Shown: positions 10,735-21,657, counted from the first letter of the stretch. The stretch is DNA of 64,000 nt from Dermacentor variabilis (GCF_050947875.1 NC_134569.1:263325100-263389099), one strand, 5' to 3'. The notes: generated by a model from the sequence alone, not told the origin. Translations and numbers: made by a program.

Positions 10735-11190
10735 ATTTTTATTCTATTTATTTACCCTCAGGGCTGAAGCATTACAGAGGGGAGTGGTTAGAGAACAAAT
10801 ATAGTGCATAATAATGTAATAACAAAATAATAATAAACACAATAATCATAATAAGACAAAGTATGGTAAGACATGGCAACTCCTAATTATACAATGTTAG
10901 CTAAGGCAGATTTAGATCGGGTGTTATCGTTAACGGAAACAATGTCGGAAGGAACGTGATTCCAATCTTGTGAACTTCCAGGTGAAAAGGAGTAAAGAAA
11001 AGTTTTTGTATGACATGGCTCGATACCAACCTTAAAACATTGGTCAAGACGGTCAGATATATAATGCGCCTGAATAATGAATTCGTCATCGATGATCGGG
11101 TGATAGTAAAGCTGATGGAAAATGTTCAAGCGAAACGTTTTTCGGCGGTATCCTACAGATGGAAGAGAGATATCAGATTTCATAGAAGTT
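10735..11190 (-). mobile_element. 3' fragment of a CR1/L2-like LINE
   Basis: The minus-strand frame 11190-10887 ends with FLYSFSPGSSQDWNHVPSDI, the conserved ORF2 C-terminus of tick CR1/L2-type LINEs (a DWNxLPxDIV-type motif). Downstream on the same strand is a 3' UTR of the type ctctgtaatgcttcagccct, ending in a TAAA-rich tail at about 10735-10760. Everything upstream is missing, as expected for a 5'-truncated insertion. It abuts the 5' end of LINE A, on the opposite strand, near 11195. Confidence 0.75.
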
Positions 11191-11220
11191 ATACTGGCAG
11201 TGCGCAGTGGCGTACCCAGA

Positions 11221-11560
11221 GTGGGCATGCCAGCTGGTCATCCGTGAGAGACATGGCCAACCCGTTCATGTTGTTTACTCAGATTCTTGTATCCGCTGCG
11301 ACAGCAATGGCCGGCGCCCTTCAAAATACGACTGGCAGCGTCACCCCTGCGCTCCCTTTCATGCTCTGTGGAGACTGCGCAAACGGACCACTGCCTCAGC
11401 TGGATTCTTGGGCGAGCCTTTACCGGAAACCAGCACGCTCAACTTCCGTTCCACCCGACAACATAAACACCCTCCTGCCCCGGGATACTCTCATTGGGCA
11501 TGCTAGCTGGTCATCCGTCCGAGCCATGGCCAACCCGTTCATGTTGTTTACGCAGTTTAG
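11221..11560 (+). repeat. Tandem 5' monomers of LINE A
   Basis: The word gctggtcatccgt followed by catggccaacccgttcatgt occurs at about 11231-11270 and again at about 11507-11545, with matching flanks (tgggcatgc upstream, ttgtttac downstream). The period is about 275 bases. In mouse L1 and some other LINEs, tandem 5' UTR monomers carry the internal promoter, and the same may hold here. The translated repeat GHASWSSVR is a by-product of an open frame crossing both monomers. Confidence 0.75.
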
Positions 11561-11639
11561 TAACACATACTCCTCCGTCAAAACGTCTCATCGCTGTCTA
11601 GTCCAGCTGGCGTGCCCTTCCAGTGTTAGTGCTCTGTGC

Positions 11640-12359
11640 ATGTTCGTTAAAAAAATTGTTCTCTCGTTGCTGCTGCTCAGTGGGGATATTGAATCCAATC
11701 CTGCACCCACTACTAAACAGTTGCTGAGGGAGATTGTTGATGGACAAAAATGTATTCAAAAGCGAGTAAACACCATTGAGTCTAAACTTGAGAACGTGGA
11801 AACCATAGCAGCCAAATATGCGAAACTCGTAGCACAATTTGAGAACATGCGAAGAACAATACAGAATCTAGAAAAGAAACTAATTGATTTAGAAGATAGG
11901 AGCAGACGAAACATCCTAATAATCTTCGGCTTTAAAGAAGATGTGAACGAAACACCGGATTCGCTATTGACCACAGTAAATGAAGAATTATTTTTAAAGC
12001 ACTTAGGTGTTCGAGTTTCTTCCGTTGAAAGACTGCAGAGGATGGGCCGCAAGCATGCAAAGAAGCGCCGGCCTATCATTCTAAAATTTATAGTCCACCG
12101 AGAAAAAACATCCATGCTGAGTAACTGCCACAAGCTCAAAGGGCAAAATATATCAATTTCGGAAGATATTTCAGCAGAGACACGGCAGATAAGGAAGCAC
12201 CTCTGGGACAGCACAGCTGACGATAGGAAAGCAGGTGCCAAAGTAAGGCTTCAATACGACAAGATAAGGGTTGGCAATCAAACGTATCGATGGAGCAGCG
12301 CTCAGTTGAAACGCAAACCTGTCACCTTCCGTCGAGAAAATCCTAAAGGAGTGCAATGA
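11640..12359 (+). CDS. LINE A ORF1 protein with 2A-like N-terminus and coiled coil
   Basis: This 239-residue frame is intact. Residues 1-23 contain VLSLLLLSGDIESNPAP, which fits the 2A-like pattern (D-x-E-x-N-P-G-P) except that the penultimate Gly is Ala. Residues about 25-90 are heptad-rich and likely coiled coil. Then comes LEDRSRRNILIIFGFKED, the start of the RNA-binding region of CR1-type ORF1 proteins. ORF1 proteins bind LINE RNA and take part in retrotransposition. The frame is open upstream to 11010 through the 5' monomers. I prefer the ATG at 11640 because it puts the hydrophobic 2A lead at the N-terminus; the ATG at 11526 is the alternative. It precedes the broken ORF2 and is the only undamaged LINE A frame. 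Confidence 0.7.
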   Translation: MFVKKIVLSLLLLSGDIESNPAPTTKQLLREIVDGQKCIQKRVNTIESKLENVETIAAKYAKLVAQFENMRRTIQNLEKKLIDLEDRSRRNILIIFGFKEDVNETPDSLLTTVNEELFLKHLGVRVSSVERLQRMGRKHAKKRRPIILKFIVHREKTSMLSNCHKLKGQNISISEDISAETRQIRKHLWDSTADDRKAGAKVRLQYDKIRVGNQTYRWSSAQLKRKPVTFRRENPKGVQ

Positions 12360-12489
12360 CTCCGTTCCTGTGTTTAAAAAGAAAAGAAATGTTTCGTAGG
12401 GTAAACATAAATGCGTAACTGTTGTGGACGTAAATGTCCACAAACCCCATGTGCTAATAATAACATAAACCTGGTTGCATAGAGATATC

Positions 12490-15214
12490 ACCGACTGGAA
12501 TAACACCTCGTAGTTACGGAATCTACAGACATTACAGCGATTTCAGTGGCGGCGGCGTTGCAATTCTCTTCCAAGAAACCTTGAGAGTTGCTAGGTTGCC
12601 TGATATTACAGGCATTCAATGTGTTGTAAAAATTTTTCTAGACGAGTGTAATGTAATCATAGGAGGGTTCTATCGGCCTCGAAATTGCGACATCGCCTTC
12701 TTTGAAAATCTTAATGAGTTCTCGTGGCCTATAAGAATAGGCGCTAATGTATGCTACTTGCGGGTGATTTTAATGTTCCTTCTGTAAACTGGAATAACTA
12801 TTTCCCTGAGCCCCTGTCAAGTGCTTCTGAACCTTTGGTAGACATAGCAGTGCTTCACAACCTTTCACAGCTTGTCAGAGAACCTACCCGTATTCAAAAT
12901 AATACACTATCAATGCTGAACTTTTTTCTTGCCAATACTGCCGTAGTCCGCCGCAACCCCCAAATTCAGGTTTTCGAAGGTATATCGGATCACAAAATGG
13001 TATGCCTTATGCTGGAAGTGAATTTGGTCCACAGATTGAAAAACAAGAAAGAGTTGTCCCAGATTTCTCCCATGCCAGTGACATCAATGTATTGGACGCC
13101 CTAGATGGCGTTCTTTCAGAATTTCATGCCATGCGTGAATCAAACGAACATTCTATTGATGATATATGGGGCTACTTCAAGTTCCTGGTTCTGAATTGTA
13201 TCCGTGATTTTGTAAATGTGAAGCGAAAAGTGCTGCGGTAGCGTAATGCTTGCGTAACAAAAGAAATAGTACGAATAGAGCGGAAAGTCAAAAAGGCAAG
13301 AAAACAACTCAAGCAGCGCGAAACTGTTCCTGCAAGCGCTCGGCTTCATGGCTTGCGTACATTATTAGCTGATAAAATAAAGGAAGCAAAATAATACAAT
13401 AAAAAATAGCACTAAACAAATTCCCTCTCATCCCCAAGAAAGTTCTGGCAGCACTTATCGCCAAAAAAGAAAGCTGCACCCAAACTCTGTATCGCTGATA
13501 CCTTTTTAATGGACAGTGCCGAAATCGCAGATGCGCTCAGCCGATATTTCTCTTCAGTGTTTACGCGTGACGACGGTATCAGCCCGCGGTTCCCTAGCTA
13601 TGACATGGCCAGAATTAGTTCATGACCGGGGTTGTTGAAGTATGGGATAGGCCTTTGCCCTGCAGTGGGCGTAACTAGGCTGATGATGATGATGATGATC
13701 ATGAACACATTCCGCCGATTGGTGATGCCACAATTACTGAGGAGGGTGTGTTAGCACTTATGCTTAACCTCGACGCTAAAATATTGCCCGCAGCTGATGG
13801 AATCCCGAATGCGTTTCTTTCCCGGTACGCCGAATGGCGTTCAAAGTATTCAACCTTGATATTCGAGAAATCAGTCATGCGCGCAAATTCCAACCGACTG
13901 GAAGTACGCGAAAGTTATCCCCATACAAAAAGCAGCAAATCCGTCTCTCCTCACATCATACAACCCAATATCTTTACTATGCACATGCGCAAAAACCCTC
14001 GAACACATCATTTTCAAACATATTTCTGCCTTTCTTAACGACAACGCAATAATTGACGCAAGACAACATGGTTTCCGGCGAGGTTTTTCTACCGTTACTC
14101 AGCTCGAAGAAACAGTTCATGACTTAGCGACAGCGATAGACAAGGCAAGATTGACTTTATATTTCCCGATTTTGAAAAAGCATTTGACCACGTCTCTCAC
14201 TCCAAACTACTTCTTAAACTAAAACGCATTTTAAAGAATGACGCCTTAGTTAACTGGATTAACGCATACCTTTCATTACAGAAACAGTGTTCAGGTCAAC
14301 GATGCAGCTTTGACACCCGCAACTGTAGACTCAGGCATTCCACAGGGATCAGTGTGAGGGCCGCTTCTCTTTCTTACCTTTATCAACAACGTCATCAGTC
14401 ACACACGCATCAAGATAAAGCTTTATGCAGATGACTGCATTTTGTACAAAGAGATACGCAATTCAAATGATCAGGAAGCTTTAAACACCTCGCTGTCTTC
14501 AACACAAACACGGTGCTCGAAATGGCAGATGACTATTAACCTCAAAAAGACTGTTGAAATGACCATTACTCGCAAAAATAATCCCTTAACCCTTACTTAA
14601 GCATTACTAACCAGTCTTTATCATTCGTGTCTACATACAAATACTTGGGACTAGTAATAACATCAGATCTTAGGTGGAATGAACATGTAACATACAGTTT
14701 TAATAAAGCGATGAAGAAACTAGGCTTTTTAAGGTGATCAATAGGAAGCGCTTCGCCTGAAGTAAAACTTTTAACATATAAAACATTCATCCGACCCATT
14801 CTAGAATACGCTGCGATTGTTTGGGATCCGCACACACAAACCAACATCATTCAGAAAGTCCAAAGAAAATCAGCCCGGTTTATTTTTGATTCGTAAAGCT
14901 GGCGCACACCCCCATCATCTCTACTAGAACCTGCAGAATTGGAAAACCTTGCAATAAGGCGTTACCGGGACAGAATGATCTTATTACTCTATAAGAGTCA
15001 ATTATCAATGGATAAAACAGTATATATTCTACCGGCTAGCTACCACTGCACGCGCTCTTATTACAACAAAAAGATTAGAGATTTTTCGTGCAGGACCAAC
15101 GCACTTAAAAATTCTTCATTCCCGCGCACGATTTCCGAATGGAACGCATTACCTGCCACAACTGTCGACTGTCTAACAGTTTCATCCTTTCTGCACTTTG
15201 TGACTGAACCATAG
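12490..15214 (+). pseudogene. LINE A ORF2 (AP endonuclease and reverse transcriptase), broken
   Basis: The endonuclease is seen in two frames: FSGGGVAILFQET then VIIGGFYRPR (12540-12690), and LLAGDFNVPSVNW (12751 onward) with SDHKM at about 12990. The RT follows with QHGFRRGFSTVTQLEE (about 14070), FEKAFDHVSH, LYADDCILYKE (about 14420) and KYLGLVITSDLRW (about 14640). The C-terminal domain ends at 15214. The protein would nick target DNA and copy its own RNA by target-primed reverse transcription. Frames change at least five times and several in-frame stops are present, so this copy is dead. An RTE fragment interrupts it at 13626. Confidence 0.85.
13626..13698 (+). mobile_element. Extremely 5'-truncated RTE insertion (73 bp) with target duplication
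   Basis: The sequence tatgggataggcctttgccc then ggctgatgatgatgatgat matches the 3' end of the RTE element at 62700-62754. It is flanked by tcatga at 13620-13625 and again at 13699-13704, a target-site duplication. It interrupts LINE A ORF2, so it is younger than LINE A. Confidence 0.85.
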
Positions 15215-15399
15215 CGTTCATCCCTCGTTTTTTCCAGTCAAACCATGATTGTGAAAAGGTTTCTCTTATGTTGTTTGTGAAGCAGATTCTTGTTCAATGT
15301 CTGTTTTCTTGTTTGATATTATTTCGTACTTGTTTTTTTTTTTCTAATTGCCTACTCCTGCCTAAGGCCCGGTAACAAGGCTGGCAGTACTTGTAAAAT

Positions 15400-15590
15400 A
15401 ACAGGAACGGATGAAGAAAGCAAAGCGATTTTGCACCATTTCTAGGGACGCAGCCGAATTGTTAGTGCTTGGATCCCAGACTGGAGTGGCGTATTCTAAT
15501 TTAAATCGAATGAGTGTTTTATATAACAAGAGCTTTAAAGGTGAAGGTGAAAAGTTGCGGCGTAAGTAACCTATCATGCGATTGGCGAGG
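15400..15590 (-). mobile_element. LINE B ORF2 C-terminal fragment
   Basis: The minus strand reads IGYLRRNFSPSPLKLLLYKT and LEYATPVWDPSTNNSAA, the conserved post-RT region of CR1-type LINEs. Its strand matches the LINE B pieces at 15965-16430 and 18246-20098, so it may be the end of the same copy, although the RT core is missing between them. Confidence 0.7.
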
Positions 15591-15960
15591 CAAGTAATGG
15601 CGAGGCAAGTTTGCACCGTTTGCAATGAATGTGGTTGTTATCCTGTGTTCAGCAATGTAACGATTGTTGGTAGGCGCAAGGGCAAAGAAGAGCGAGGAAT
15701 CCTGGAAGCGTACTACATCAGTTTATTAGGTGACGACTGCGTTAGTACGACCTCGGTGCACTTACTTGAAAAAGAATTTGCATTTCTAGGTCGGTGACGA
15801 AAGAAGCGATTATCGTCTTTTCATGCCCTGTGATTAGCGATGATGCGGTTGCGCATGCTCTGCTGGTCTTGCTGTGACTACGCCGATTCTAATAAAGCTC
15901 AGTTGATAGTCCAGTCGTTGTAGTGTTAACCTCTCCTCTTGTCCTTTGTGTTTTTTTACT
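15590..15960 (+). mobile_element. Penelope-like 3' fragment (GIY-YIG C-terminus and tail)
   Basis: The frame ending at 15797 reads RRKGKEERGILEAYYISLLG, then CVSTTSVHLLEKE, the C-terminal end of a Penelope GIY-YIG protein and a relative of the fold-back at 862-1316. It is followed by a 3' UTR with aataaagctcagttgatagt. It lies between two minus-strand LINE B fragments and probably inserted into them. Confidence 0.65.
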
Positions 15961-15964
15961 GTTT

Positions 15965-16430
15965 TTTTTCCTTCAAGCCATATTGAGGTGGTGACAAAAA
16001 GAAGTTAGATTCAAGAAAGGCGACAAGGTTCGATTATATAATGTGTTCTAAGTGTTTTCAGCATGTGCTAGTAATGGAAATGGGCCGATAATTACACGGT
16101 GAACTTTCATTGCTCGATTTGAAGATAGGAACCACCTTCCCAATTTTCTATTGGGTTGGAAGAGTTGACGTGTCAAGTGATGGCTGAAATATTTTTGTTA
16201 GTATGATTGAACTGTAGACACAATATTTTTCAGAAATTTGCAATCACTAGAATCATAACCAGGGAGGAATGGTGCTCTAAGTTATTTATGAGTTTCGTAA
16301 TTCCAGCCGTGTTAACCATAATGGGAGGTATGAATGGGTAACTGTAATGAAAAATGTCTGGAAGATTAGTATTTGTACCTAGGGAGAAATTTCTCTGGAA
16401 GGTGTCATTAAGAATAGTCCGGACTGTCAT
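15965..16430 (-). mobile_element. LINE B reverse transcriptase N-terminal fragment
   Basis: Minus-strand frames contain AGITKLINNLEHHSS and, further along and broken by stops, RPISITSTC. These are the pre-RT and fingers region of CR1-type LINE ORF2. The piece ends near 15965 at the Penelope insertion and near 16430 at the foreign insert. Confidence 0.65.
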
Positions 16431-18245
16431 ACTGACGCTTGCTGCCGCTGGATGCAATGACACAGGCTGCTGCTGTCGCCGCCATGTTCCCGAGTTGAAC
16501 TCGGAGGGGGTCTCGCGATGTACGAGTTTAGCACGAGTTCACCTGTCAATCAAAACCAGAGGCCACGCCCCGCGCGAGGCATGTAACTCTTGTGAGCGCA
16601 CCTACTATAGTTGGGCCACGCCCAAGTTATCTTCCGGCAACAGCGACGCGGTGTCGAGCGGAGAGGCATCAACAATCATGACCGCCGACATAAAACACGC
16701 ACAACGAACTGTCATCGGTGATGTACTGAGCACCACTATCAAAAACAAAGCGTTGACTGTCGCTGGCTTACGCATACACCTTCTCGGCCTGAGATGGCCC
16801 CACAACACGGTTTCATTGCCTGCATTGTGGCGACGTAGTGCACAGTAAATAATTCGCGGCACGTCACGGTAGCTGCTTGCAAGGCGTCGATGCGCCGAGG
16901 GGTGCGACGATGCTGAGGAGTGCGTATTGCAGCAGTCGTCTGAGATGGCTGCTCTGTCATCGGTGATGAAACGGAGCCACAGCGTTGTAAACACGATCAG
17001 GGTACGAGAATCACTCGCTCTTCTAGACCCAGTGCAATGAAATTTCTTCATCACAAGCACTGCGCACTCAACAGTTCCAACACCTCTCTCCATTCGAAGT
17101 CTGATTTCATAACTGCACACAAAAGCCCTCACCTGCCAAAATGCGATTGCTCCGGTGTCGTTACGATATGCATCTGCGATCGCTGCTGGCTCCAGCAGAG
17201 GTAATCAGCAAGCACCTTCGACTGCACAACACACTCAAATACTGCGTATATGCGCTCAGAGGCACCTTCACTGGGCAAGCGATGAATTGTGTCGCTGGGA
17301 AGCACGCACTTTTCGCAATGTATCGCAGATGCTTCGCGCACAAAGATAAACTGGTACATTTTCACTGAACTGCGTCACTACGGACTCTAAAATACCATAC
17401 CGCCATTTTGCAGCGACAGCCGTTCTGTCGTTTTTAGTCGGTAAAGCGGGGGCCTTAATAGCCTAGTGAAGCGCCTGCGATGAACAGCCGTGCCGCGCCG
17501 CGGCGTTTATATTCCCCCTGAGAGAGAAAGAGTGGCCATGACCCTCCACGGATCATGACTGAGTTTATGAAGCACTGCAAGCTGAGCACTGCAGCGCCCC
17601 TAGGCGGCTTATCACTGTATGAACTCCCTCGTGCGTGCCACCCTCTTCAGTGTATCCGCTTCTAAGCTTTCGCCTCACTGTCGCCACTCGCGGCAAGAAG
17701 CACAAAATTTAAAAATTTGCTCTATCTCCGTTTGTCATCAGAAATTTCTAGCATTCAAAACGAAAAACAGATACTTAAATAAATAAAAATGTTTATAATT
17801 TCATTTGTTGTATTTTAACGTATTCGTTTGAGCGACATTGTAGGTGCAAGAATGCGCCGCATGTACCCTGTTCGCATTCGACGGAGGATAGAAAGATAGT
17901 GCCCGAAAGAGGAGGCACGCCCTTGACGCGCTCGGGGAAGGTGTGGCAAGCGGCTTACGGCAAGTGTGCAGAAAGACAGCGGGGCAGTGAAGGTGTTGGT
18001 AAGTTGCGATAATCCATTGATAACAACACGTGGCGCTGGCGCGTTTCGTTGTCCAGCCTTCTGGGCTTGAAACGCGGAAGCAGCGTGCCGCGCAGGGTGC
18101 GCTCATGTTGTCATACGCGGATTTTTGTCTACATATTTTTTTGCCTGTAGCTTTTGCGTGTTCCGCGCTATTTCCGTTCACTGACTGCCGTCGAGCAAAC
18201 TCGGGTAAAACTCGGGTGAACGAGAAACTCGGCGCAGCTTGCATA
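16430..18245. mobile_element. 1.8-kb insertion of unknown type inside LINE B
   Basis: LINE B coding sequence stops at about 18245 and resumes, after a gap of roughly 110 codons, at about 16430. The material between is not LINE. It is GC-richer and both ends carry clustered actcgg/ccgagt words (16490-16550 and 18190-18232), which could be degenerate inverted ends. Long frames exist on both strands (plus 16354-16848, minus 17132-16605) but match nothing I recognise. It could be an unknown DNA transposon, a host segment or a rearrangement. Confidence 0.4.
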
Positions 18246-20098
18246 GCACCCCAGGGATATATTTTTCAATTAATTTGTTTATTTTAGTTGAAAACATGTC
18301 CCAGTTATGTTGAATAGAACATTCCTCAAACTTTGTCAGAAATGTGTTAGTAAAATCGACTGATTCAGTATTGACTGCCTCGTATTTAGCTCTAGCGTGG
18401 TCGCAAATTGTTTTGCGTATTTTGCTGGTTTTTGGAACTTGCGCATCAATTAAACAAAGAGATTAACGAGTGGTGGCTTATACCTGGCAAATAAGAAATA
18501 CTAGAAACAAGGTCAGGTCTAGTTGGAAGGATTAGATCAAGGGTGTTGGCCCAGACAGGCGTGATTCTAGCAGCTTGAGTCGTTAACCACGATAATGAAA
18601 ACGTAGAGGATAGTTCTAAAAAATTGTAAGCTTGAGAGGAAAATGACGACATAACAGCTGGTTCTTTGTTCCACATTATGTTAGGAAAGTTAAAATCACC
18701 GAATAAAAGTATGGAGGATGAAGTAAAACGTGAGAAAATATGAATAATATATGAATAATACTCTCATGAAGTTCTGGCACAAAAGAATTAGTGAATGTGA
18801 GAGGACGGTAACAAATGCCAATGACTATATTATGATGGCCAATTATTAAAGACCCCCATATGATTTCCAGGTTACTGTTGACGTCAATGCGCGATGATGA
18901 AAATTTTTAGAGAGAGCGACGAGCTCACCGCCACCACGGCGCGCATCTCTGTCACAGCGATAAATACAGGAACGGTATGTATCTTGGAAGCCACGTCTCG
19001 GTCAGTGCGATTATATATGAGCAGAAAGTGTGTCTATAGCGGATGATAAGGAGTTATCTATGTTTAATACGCCTCTTGCATTGGTAAAAAGCACAGCTAC
19101 ACGAGAACAGCTTGATTGCCCATCACCCCTCGCCCTTTCCTAGCTTGAAGTTCCGGGGTTAGGTGCAGCAATGTCAGGCCCTCCACGTAGCTCTATTTCT
19201 TGAACCTTCTGGAGGCAGGATTATACATGAAGCATTTTTTGTTTAAGCACATTTTCTTGTAACGCAGCTGGGACGCATACGATTGTGGTTGGCTACGAGC
19301 AAATTCCATTAGTTTCTAGCTACGCGGGTTCCGGGTGAAACGTTTCGCCTCATGGATATGTCATTTGTTTTGAATTGCTGACGCAGTGATAACGCCTTTT
19401 CTTTAATTTTAGAGTTGGAATACTTAGTAATAGTGGGACGTGGTTTGGCAGGAGAGATCGAACCTAACCTGTAAGCACGCTGGGTGAAATCGGCAGAAAA
19501 TGAGGGAAGTACAGAAATTATTGCATCTTTTAACATTTTTTCAGTATCATTCCAAGATACTTCGGAATCGGGAAGGCAATAGAAAATTAGGTTGTCCCGA
19601 CGAGACCTGTCCTCCGTTTCGTCAAATCGTGACTGAAATGAGCGTTTGTGCGAGGATGAATCTTCGACTTCTTCTGCAAGGCAAGATGTTTCTTGTGACA
19701 GGACTTGAGCCTGTTTAGCCTGTGTCCAAGCGATTCTGAAACGCCGCATATTCGGCCTCAATGCTTTTTGTCCATTTTTTATTGCTTTGATATCAGCAGT
19801 GACCTCTGCGCTCGATTTACTTGATTGCAATGAGCGCGCATGGATTTCCTTTAGAAAAAGGAAAATAAATGCCATTTGCTGTTTTGCATCATCAGGCAAG
19901 CTTTCCATGTCGAGAAGCCATTCGGAGTGGGTGGTTGGACCTGGATTAAGCTCAACGTTTCCCGCAGGTATCAATAAGCAACACATAGATATAGATAAAG
20001 TCGCCAATTATTCAAGTTTCCGCCTTCCAGTGGACAGTGGGCAGGGCAGCAGCAAAAAAGAACGGTTGTCACTTCTATAGGATTTAGTTGACAAATAT
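18246..20098 (-). mobile_element. CR1-like LINE B, 5' half (ORF1 plus endonuclease)
   Basis: Reading the minus strand from 20098, the element has a short 5' leader, ORF1 (20007-19309), then endonuclease pieces IALTETWLPRY (about 19000), GICYRP (about 18810) and FNFPNIMWN (about 18690), and then LIEKYIPGVL just before the break at 18246. This is the CR1 order. Several stops break the endonuclease frame. Confidence 0.75.
19309..20007 (-). CDS. LINE B ORF1 protein with a 2A-like start
   Basis: The frame is intact over 232 residues. Residues 1-25 contain LLIPAGNVELNPGP, a nearly canonical 2A-like motif (usually D-V-E-x-N-P-G-P, here N-V-E). In other LINEs such N-terminal 2A sequences cause ribosome skipping or act as signals. 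After a helical, probably coiled-coil, segment comes DETEDRSRRDNLIFYCLP, the shared ORF1 RNA-binding motif also found in LINE A. The start is the first Met of the frame, close to the 5' end of the element. The frame carries no stop despite decay in ORF2. Confidence 0.75.
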   Translation of the reverse strand: MATLSISMCCLLIPAGNVELNPGPTTHSEWLLDMESLPDDAKQQMAFIFLFLKEIHARSLQSSKSSAEVTADIKAIKNGQKALRPNMRRFRIAWTQAKQAQVLSQETSCLAEEVEDSSSHKRSFQSRFDETEDRSRRDNLIFYCLPDSEVSWNDTEKMLKDAIISVLPSFSADFTQRAYRLGSISPAKPRPTITKYSNSKIKEKALSLRQQFKTNDISMRRNVSPGTRVARN

Positions 20099-20122
20099 TA
20101 ACTAACGTTCGTCGTCTGAACA

Positions 20123-21172
20123 AGATCACGAAGAAGTACGTATACCCCCTCCCACGGATAGCCGACGCATTGGATCGGCTCTGCAACGCTAAATACTTCT
20201 CGTCGATGGACGTCCAGTCTGGCTATTGGCAAACAGAAGTCGACGAAAGAGATCGCGAAAAGACCGCCTTCATCACCCCAGACGGCCTCTACGAGTTCAA
20301 GGTTATGTCATTCGGACTGTGCTCGGCGCCTGCAACGTTTCAACACGTGATGGACACTGTTTTAGCAGGATTGAAGTGGCAGACCTGTCTCGTTTACTTG
20401 GATGACGTCGTTGTCTTCGCCGGAAATTTCGACGATCACCTTAAGCGGTTTGCAACAGTACTAGTGGCCATCAGGTCATCAGGGCTTACTCCGAAGCCGG
20501 AAAAGTGCCGCTTCGCTTACGGCGAGCTTCTGTTTCTAGGCCACGTCATCAGCAAATCTGGAGTCCGCCCGTCCCGCAGAGGACAGCTGCCATCGCAAAG
20601 TTCCCGCAGCCCATTGACAAGAAGGCAGTGCGTAGACTCCTTGGCATGTGTGCCAACTACAGGCGCTTTGTCAAGGACTTTTCACGCATCGCGGAGCCGC
20701 TAACGCATCCAGCCAAATGTGATGTCGAGTTCATGTGGGAAACGCCGCAGGCCGATGCATTTCACGAACTCAAACGACGTATGCAGTCACCGCCGGTACT
20801 TGCACACGTAGACGAGAGCGCCGATACCGAAATCCACACTGACGCCAGTAGCCTAGGCCTCGGTGTCGTCCTAGTCCAGACGAAAGACAGACTTGAACGG
20901 CTGATATCTTATGCTAGCCGGTCACTGTCAAAAGCGGAAGGCAATTATTCTACGACTGAAAAAGGATGCCTCGCCATCATTTGGGCTACAGGAAAATTCC
21001 GCTCTTACCTATAAAGTGGTCAGCGACCATCATGCGTTGTGTTGGCTAGCTAACTTAAAGGACCCTTCAGGACGGCTGCCCCGGTGGAGACTGAGACTGC
21101 AAGAATACGACATCACTGTAATCTACAGGTCCGGACGGAAACACTCAGATGCCTATTGCCTATCACGGCTCC
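20123..21172 (+). pseudogene. T1 gypsy reverse transcriptase and RNase H, broken
   Basis: The RT reads PLPRIADALDRL, DVQSGYWQTEVDERDREKTA, FGLCSAPATFQ and VYLDDVVVFAGNF, so the YxDD catalytic motif is present. A small deletion near 20570 shifts frame. The next frame gives KFPQPIDKKAVRRLLGMC, then RNase H with IHTDASSLGLGVVL and [14 protein letters not shown] second deletion near 21010 shifts frame again before [14 protein letters not shown]. The enzyme copies element RNA into cDNA. The coding region is cut at 21172 by the BEL/Pao 3' LTR and resumes at 27497. Confidence 0.9.
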
Positions 21173-21633
21173 TGTAAATGAATGCTCGCGCCTTTGGGCT
21201 AACTCTAATTGCTGTCGCTCTTGGACGATTCCGCTAACTTTTGCTGCGTGTTAACTAAGGTGGACGGCGTCGGCCGTGCACGCAGGAGCCTCGGAGGAAG
21301 GAACTTCACTCGCTGGGATCCGTTTCGAGACTACTTTATTTACAAAAGATAGATCGAAGAAAGGAGAAGGGAAAGGGAGAAGTTACACAAAGTCCACGTT
21401 CTCTTTTAGCCTCACTGAGGCCTTCGTCCTTGTCGGGGGCGCCCACGCCTCGCACTGAGTAGGCGGTTCGCCAAAAAGCCGGCGGTACGGATCAGGTTGT
21501 TTCTAGATGCGCCGGCCGTTACGTGCTGCAGTGGGGCGCCTCTCGTCCGTTCGCCGGCTCCCTCTTTCTCTTGTGTCGTCGGTCTCCAATCCACGGGTGC
21601 ACAATGTATGGTGCTCGTTTGCGACTTTCAACA
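21173..21633 (-). repeat. BEL/Pao 3' LTR
   Basis: This 461-bp LTR begins TG and ends CA. By eye it differs from the 5' LTR by about 18 substitutions and one 5-bp indel, which points to a moderately old insertion (around 4 percent divergence). Confidence 0.95.
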
Positions 21634-21646
21634 TCCTCCCCCGCAA
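21634..21646 (-). other. BEL/Pao polypurine tract
   Basis: On the minus strand the sequence gcgggggagga lies directly before the 3' LTR, the expected place for the plus-strand DNA primer. Confidence 0.75.
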
Positions 21647-21657
21647 TGAGCGCCGGC

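Larger units (their letters stand above)
11195..15400 (+). mobile_element. CR1-like LINE A, near full length, degenerate
   Basis: In order the element has a duplicated 5' region, an ORF1 with a 2A-like N-terminus and a coiled coil, an AP-type endonuclease (GGGVAILFQET, GDFNVPSVNW, SDHKMVCL), a reverse transcriptase with LYADDCIL, and the C-terminal FPRTISEWNALPATT. The 3' tail reads into the gcctactcctgcctaaggcc type of end. ORF1 is intact but ORF2 has many stops and shifts. A 73-bp RTE fragment is inserted at 13626-13698. Confidence 0.85.

Noticed and set aside
16605..17132. 175-codon minus frame and overlapping plus frame 16354-16848
   Set aside because: Both strands are open over the same GC-rich sequence and neither resembles a known protein. 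Kept only as part of the unknown insert.
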